Shown here: in pieces, positions 59,873-64,000 of the stretch
Layout of the letters: the number at the start of each line of letters is the position of its first letter
How positions within the stretch are numbered: the first letter of the stretch is position 1
NCBI RefSeq assembly: GCF_003628505.1
Contig: NZ_RBZP01000003.1
Coordinates: 62,001 to 126,000 of the forward strand
Origin: Oceanobacillus halophilus
GTDB taxonomy: Bacteria; Bacillota; Bacilli; Bacillales; Amphibacillaceae
DNA length: 64,000 bases
Direction: 5' to 3'
The notes under the pieces: model-generated
What the model was told of the DNA's origin: nothing
The model's database searches: none
Seen by the model: the letters and a program-made list of their open reading frames with translations, nothing else
Position numbers and translations under genes: made by a program

Positions 59873-61684
59873 ATGAAATATGTAGATACATGGGATTTGG
59901 AAAGTATTTTTCCAGGTGGAACGAAATCAGCAGAATTACAAAAGAAAATAGAAACCATTCAAGCAGAAATTAAGGTCTATCAAGATTCCTTGCATGCATG
60001 GAACTTTCAAAAAGATTCATCACCTGAAACCTTTAAAATGATTTTAAGTAAACAAGAGACGATTGGAAAAGGATTAGGTCAAGCAGCTACATTTGTTCAG
60101 ATGTGTCATGATGCTTACATGAATGATGAACACGCCAATGTAGTCATGGGACAAATCATGAACCTTTACAGTGAAGTACAAAAACTATCCAATGCGTTTA
60201 CGAAAAAATTGGTTGATATATCCGATGGAGATTGGCAAAACCTGTTACTGGAGGGTGAGTTAAAGGAAATATCTTTTGCGTTAGGGGAAATACGTGAACA
60301 AGGAAAACGTCTTTTATCAGAAGAAGAGGAGAAGATTATTACTGACTTAAATAATGATGGGTTATCCGCTTGGAGTAATTTGTACGATACCGTTGTTTCC
60401 ATTATGACTATTCCATTTACAGATAAAGAAGGAAATACAACCGATTTATCTGTAGGACAAGCGATGAATCGTATGTATGCAGACCCTGACCCAGATGTGA
60501 GAAAACAGATTTTCGAACAATGGGAAAAGGCTTGGACAAAGTATGCACCTATATTTGCCGACACGATTAATCATTTGGATGGCTACCGAATCACCCTGCA
60601 AAAGGCGCATCAGCGCGAGCATTATTTGGATGAGCCGTTGGAATATAATCGCATGTCCAAAGAAACATTGGATGCTATGTGGTCAGCAGTTAGCAACAAT
60701 AAACAGCCATTCCTTCACTTTTTACAACATAAGGCCAAACTATTAGGGATGGAAAAGCTAGGCTGGCAGGATGTGGATGCCCCTGTCACGATAGGCGGTG
60801 CCAAACCAACTACCTTTACATATGATGAGGCTTGTGACTTTGTGATCGATAACTTTGCTACATTTGGTCCGCGATTGTCCAGCTTTGCTGAACATGCTCT
60901 TAAGAACCGTTGGGTAGAAGCAGAGGATCGACCAAACAAACGGCCTGGTGGCTATTGTACTGGTCTTCCAGAATGGGAAGAGTCCCGTATCTTTATGACA
61001 TTTACAGGATCACCAAATGATACGAGCACGTTGGCGCATGAGCTGGGGCATGCCTTTCATAGTGATGTGATGAAAGATTTGCCGCGTTTAAATCAAGAGT
61101 ATGCCATGAATGTAGCCGAAACAGCAAGTACCTTTGCAGAAACGATCATTGGAAATGCGACCATAGAAAATGCTAAAAATGAGGAAGAAAAGGTTTCCCT
61201 GTTAACATCTAAAATAGAAAATGCTACAGCCATGTTTTTAAATATTCATGCTAGATTTTTATTCGAGAATTCCTTCTATGAGGAACGACAAAAAGGAATT
61301 GTTTCCGAAAAAAGACTAAGTGAATTGATGGTACAAGCACAAAAAGAAGCATATGGTGACAGCTTAGCCAGTTATCATCCACACTTCTGGTGCAGTAAAT
61401 TGCATTTCTTTATCGACGATGTTCCGTTTTACAACTTCCCGTACACGTTTGGCTATTTATTCAGTTTGGGAATTTATGCACAATACATGGAACAACCAGA
61501 AGGCTTCGAGGATAAATATATTGCCTTATTAAGGGATACAGGATCCATGAAAGTAGAAGATTTAGCCCAAAAGCATTTAGGTGTAGATTTAACTAAACAA
61601 GATTTCTGGGAAGCAGGAATTCAACTAGCTGCAAAAGATGTGGATGAATTTATCCGATTGACAGAAGATAAAGTGAATAATTAA
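59873..61684 (+). CDS. pepF: M3-family oligoendopeptidase PepF
   Basis: 603 residues, zinc metallopeptidase. Thimet-like fold with the HEXXH motif in LAHELGHAFHSD near 389, and the third ligand Glu in ETASTFAETIIGNA about 28 residues on. Long N-terminal helical part (TKSAELQKKIETIQAEIKVYQDSLHAW). Degrades peptides of about 7-17 residues in the cytosol. AGGAGGAGC precedes the ATG, and the structured element lies just upstream. Confidence 0.95.
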   Translation: MKYVDTWDLESIFPGGTKSAELQKKIETIQAEIKVYQDSLHAWNFQKDSSPETFKMILSKQETIGKGLGQAATFVQMCHDAYMNDEHANVVMGQIMNLYSEVQKLSNAFTKKLVDISDGDWQNLLLEGELKEISFALGEIREQGKRLLSEEEEKIITDLNNDGLSAWSNLYDTVVSIMTIPFTDKEGNTTDLSVGQAMNRMYADPDPDVRKQIFEQWEKAWTKYAPIFADTINHLDGYRITLQKAHQREHYLDEPLEYNRMSKETLDAMWSAVSNNKQPFLHFLQHKAKLLGMEKLGWQDVDAPVTIGGAKPTTFTYDEACDFVIDNFATFGPRLSSFAEHALKNRWVEAEDRPNKRPGGYCTGLPEWEESRIFMTFTGSPNDTSTLAHELGHAFHSDVMKDLPRLNQEYAMNVAETASTFAETIIGNATIENAKNEEEKVSLLTSKIENATAMFLNIHARFLFENSFYEERQKGIVSEKRLSELMVQAQKEAYGDSLASYHPHFWCSKLHFFIDDVPFYNFPYTFGYLFSLGIYAQYMEQPEGFEDKYIALLRDTGSMKVEDLAQKHLGVDLTKQDFWEAGIQLAAKDVDEFIRLTEDKVNN

Positions 61685-61692
61685 AGATTAGG

Positions 61693-61728
61693 AAAGGTGC
61701 TCCTGTAATGGAAGGTTGGAGCACCTTT
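61693..61728 (+). terminator. Terminator of pepF
   Basis: AAAGGTGCTCC and GGAGCACCTTT form a perfect 11-bp stem with a 14-nt loop followed by TCATTTT. The remainder to 61915 holds GGCACT/GGCACC scraps (for example GTGACAGGCACC) but no gene. Confidence 0.85.
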
Positions 61729-61915
61729 TCATTTTAGTTAAAATGGTGTAAGTACTGCATCGGTCCCTTTTCTTTGTGCACCCGACTTGTTTAAATTTGC
61801 ACCTTATCTTGTAACAGGCACTCCGGGATCAAATACCTACTCTAAAAACTCACTAATCATCGGTGTTAGAGCATTCGACAAAATTCGGGAAGTGACAGGC
61901 ACCAATTTAGTTTCA

Positions 61916-61977
61916 TATATAAGCAAATTATTATATAATGATGTAGGATTAAAATGTATATAAGCAAATAACTATAT
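61916..61977. promoter_or_regulatory. Duplicated operator-like sites of the ars operon
   Basis: Two 21-bp sequences starting TATATAAGCAAAT at 61916 and 61957, identical at 19 of 21 positions and 41 bp apart (about four helical turns). A TATAAT at 61934-61939 lies at the end of the first. They probably bind the ArsR regulator encoded next. Confidence 0.6.
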
Positions 61978-62011
61978 TCTTATTTGAGATAAATAGGAAG
62001 GAGGAAAATAA

Positions 62012-62356
62012 GTGCTGCAAACAACAATCGAATTGGAGAAAGCTGCTGTAATTTTAAAATTGCTAGGGGATAAAACACGATTAACGATGATGAAATTGAT
62101 GGATAATCAGACATGCTGTGTTTGTGAGTTTGTTGAAATATTCCAATCTAGCCAACCGTCCATCAGTCAACATTTGCGTAAACTGAAAGATTTAGGTTTA
62201 GTCAAAGAAGAAAGAAAAGGTCAATGGATCTTTTATTCGGTGAATAAAAGCAATGAGTACTATTCGTTTATTCGACCAATTCTTGAGCAACTCCCTAATC
62301 AGGATTATAAATTAAAAGAACTAGAAGAAAAAGGTACACGAATTTCTTGTTGTTAA
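62012..62356 (+). CDS. arsR: ArsR arsenical-resistance repressor
   Basis: 114 residues. Winged helix with DKTRLTMMKLMDNQTCCVCEFVEIFQSSQPSISQHLRKLKDLGLVKEERKGQWIFYSV. The metalloid-binding CCVC (Cys35, 36, 38) lies in helix 3, like the CVC site of classical ArsR, and a further Cys113-Cys114 pair ends the chain. GTG start with GGAGG upstream. It lies 15 bp before arsB. Binds As(III)/Sb(III) and leaves the operator. Confidence 0.94.
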   Translation: MLQTTIELEKAAVILKLLGDKTRLTMMKLMDNQTCCVCEFVEIFQSSQPSISQHLRKLKDLGLVKEERKGQWIFYSVNKSNEYYSFIRPILEQLPNQDYKLKELEEKGTRISCC

Positions 62357-62371
62357 ACTGGAGGTATTATT

Positions 62372-63670
62372 TTGTCATCAACGCTTATATTTGCCATATT
62401 AATTTTTGTAGCAACCCTAGTTTTAGTCATATGGCAGCCTAGAGGATTGAATATTGGCTGGTCTGCCATGGGAGGAGCAGTTATTGCTCTACTAGTAGGT
62501 GTGGTAGAGTTTAGTGATGTAATTGAAGTTACCGAAATCGTTTGGAACGCAACGTTAGCATTTGTTGCAATTATTCTTATATCGTTAATCTTAGATGAGA
62601 TAGGATTATTTGAATGGGCTGCATTACATATGGCCCGATTTGCCCAAGGTAATGGAATAAAAATGTTTGTCTATATTAGTATATTAGGTGCGATTGTTGC
62701 TGCTTTATTTGCGAATGATGGTGCGGCATTAATCCTGACACCTATCGTACTAGCTATGGTAAGGAATTTGAACTTTAAAGAGAAAATGATCTTTCCGTTT
62801 ATCATGGCGAGTGGGTTTATTGCTGATACGACATCCTTGCCATTCATTGTAAGTAACCTGGTTAATATCGTATCTGCGGACTTCTTTGGGATTGGATTTG
62901 TGGAATATGCCTCCCGAATGATCATTCCGAATTTATTCTCCTTAACTGCAACTATCCTGGTTTTACTCATTTACTTTAGAAAAAATATTCCAAGGTCATA
63001 TGATATTTCAAAATTAGGTAAGCCAGTAGATGCCATTAAGGATCTTAAAATGTTTCGTTTATCGTGGTACGTACTTGGTTTATTAGTTATTGGATATTTT
63101 ACAAGCGAATTTATCCATGTGCCAGTCTCTTTCATTGCAGGGATTATAGCTATATTCTTTATCATGATGGCTAGACAAAGCAGTGCTGTGAATACCAAAA
63201 AGGTTATTAAAGGAGCACCATGGGATATTGTGTTCTTTTCCATCGGTATGTATGTGGTGGTATATGGATTAGGAAATGCCGGGCTCACTTCTGCACTAGC
63301 GAGTGTCATTCAAACAGTAGCTGAAGAAGGATTATTTGTCGCTACCATTGTCATGGGGTTCATTGCTGCTTTTCTTTCATCCATTATGAATAATATGCCA
63401 ACCGTTATGATTGACGCTTTAGCCATTGCGGAGACCAATACATCTGGTGTATTAAGGGAAGCATTAGTGTATGCTAACGTTGTTGGGTCTGATTTAGGTC
63501 CAAAAATCACACCAATTGGTTCCTTAGCAACTTTAGTATGGCTCCATGTTTTATCCCAAAAAGGAGTCAAAATTTCTTGGGGAACCTATTTCAAAACAGG
63601 TATTATTTTAACGATACCCATTCTGCTAATCACATTAATAGGTCTCTATCTAACGTTAACTATATTTTAG
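62372..63670 (+). CDS. arsB: Arsenite efflux permease ArsB
   Basis: 432 residues with about 12 membrane segments. [40 protein letters not shown] (the DGAALILTP signature), [22 protein letters not shown] and [12 protein letters not shown] are hallmark ArsB blocks. Exports arsenite, driven by proton motive force or by ArsA if present. TTG start with GGAGG upstream. An arsC reductase is not seen before the window ends. Confidence 0.96.
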   Translation: MSSTLIFAILIFVATLVLVIWQPRGLNIGWSAMGGAVIALLVGVVEFSDVIEVTEIVWNATLAFVAIILISLILDEIGLFEWAALHMARFAQGNGIKMFVYISILGAIVAALFANDGAALILTPIVLAMVRNLNFKEKMIFPFIMASGFIADTTSLPFIVSNLVNIVSADFFGIGFVEYASRMIIPNLFSLTATILVLLIYFRKNIPRSYDISKLGKPVDAIKDLKMFRLSWYVLGLLVIGYFTSEFIHVPVSFIAGIIAIFFIMMARQSSAVNTKKVIKGAPWDIVFFSIGMYVVVYGLGNAGLTSALASVIQTVAEEGLFVATIVMGFIAAFLSSIMNNMPTVMIDALAIAETNTSGVLREALVYANVVGSDLGPKITPIGSLATLVWLHVLSQKGVKISWGTYFKTGIILTIPILLITLIGLYLTLTIF

Positions 63671-63685
63671 AGTCTTTTCGTATAT

Positions 63686-63885
63686 TTTGTTGCTTTTAGA
63701 ACTTTTACAGTTGATAGAAATTGTTGATAATTTGAATTCATAGTAAAGTGCTTAACCCCGCTGCGGAAATACACTACGCTTTCCGCGGGGAGCTGGTGAG
63801 CCTCCTTCGTGCTGACGCACTACGCAGTCTCACCAATGCTCTTCTTCCCGCAGGAGTCTCCGTGTATTTCCTTCGCTATGTTGTC
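63686..63885. repeat. Dispersed palindromic intergenic repeat, full copy
   Basis: The left part TTTTACAGTTGATAGAAATTGTTGATAATTTGAATTCATAGTA precedes a long imperfect palindrome: GCGGAAATACAC..GTGTATTTCCTTCGC outer arms, TTTCCGCGGG..CCCGCAGG and GGTGAG..CTCACC inner arms. Decayed or partial copies lie at 1574, 2425 and 57921. The last bases to 64000 show no gene. Confidence 0.75.
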
Positions 63886-64000
63886 ATCTCTACTTGTATA
63901 AACAAGAAATATGCTATTTTCAAGAATAATAATGGTGTTAAACGTGATTTCAAGAACATTCATCTCAAAAATATCTCATGCATCTATCTTAGCGGAGGCA

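Overview
The window looks like a chromosomal segment of a low-GC, halotolerant-type Bacillaceae (Oceanobacillus/Virgibacillus-like; the genus is inferred, not proven). The backbone from about 5.1 to 37.6 kb follows the Bacillus subtilis gene order yebE - purEKBCSQLFMNHD - yerA - yerB - yerC - pcrB - pcrA - ligA - yerH(camS) - gatCAB - dgkB - rlmCD. AT-rich composition, strong Shine-Dalgarno (SD) sites, frequent TTG/GTG starts, a PurR box pair and a guanine riboswitch agree with this.

Layout. 0-5 kb: a regulator/MFS pair (MFS gene cut by the window edge), msrA, a MOSC protein, an acyltransferase, a peroxiredoxin with a small winged-helix protein, and an Hsp20-like protein. 5.1-19.8 kb: yebE, a 28-copy 20-bp tandem repeat, then the complete twelve-gene purine operon under PurBox plus riboswitch control, interrupted by two short repeat arrays (purF-purM and purH-purD). 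19.9-29.8 kb: yerA/B/C, a second large repeat array, then pcrB-pcrA-ligA-camS. 30-31.5 kb: an NprR-like HTH/TPR regulator followed by a 46-residue exported peptide, a likely cell-cell signalling pair. 31.8-37.6 kb: gatCAB, dgkB, rlmCD.

37.6-56 kb is an accessory region. It carries five copies of a dispersed non-coding repeat, two TetR-controlled units, and a concentrated set of genes resembling macrolide-lincosamide-streptogramin resistance genes: a Mef-like efflux pump, an Msr(D)-like ABC-F protein, an Erm(C)-like 23S rRNA methylase, an extra RsgA GTPase, an ABC exporter and a Vat-like acetyltransferase. Four of these genes have a small leader ORF upstream. One leader matches ErmDL (MTHSMRLRFPTLNQ), one nearly matches ErmCL (MRIFSIFVIDTVHYQPNKK), one resembles the short MsrD leader in size and place (MQFLLFF), and one before rsgA (MFNKQNAEIVTNGEVYAK) sits within two mutually exclusive hairpins, one of which covers the rsgA SD. 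The whole looks like a ribosome-protection and drug-export island controlled by ribosome stalling.

56-64 kb returns to housekeeping genes: a dihydrouridine synthase, a second peroxiredoxin, dipeptidase PepV, a structured 144-bp element, oligopeptidase PepF, and an arsR-arsB pair with duplicated operator-like sites. No rRNA, tRNA, CRISPR array or intact transposase was seen.
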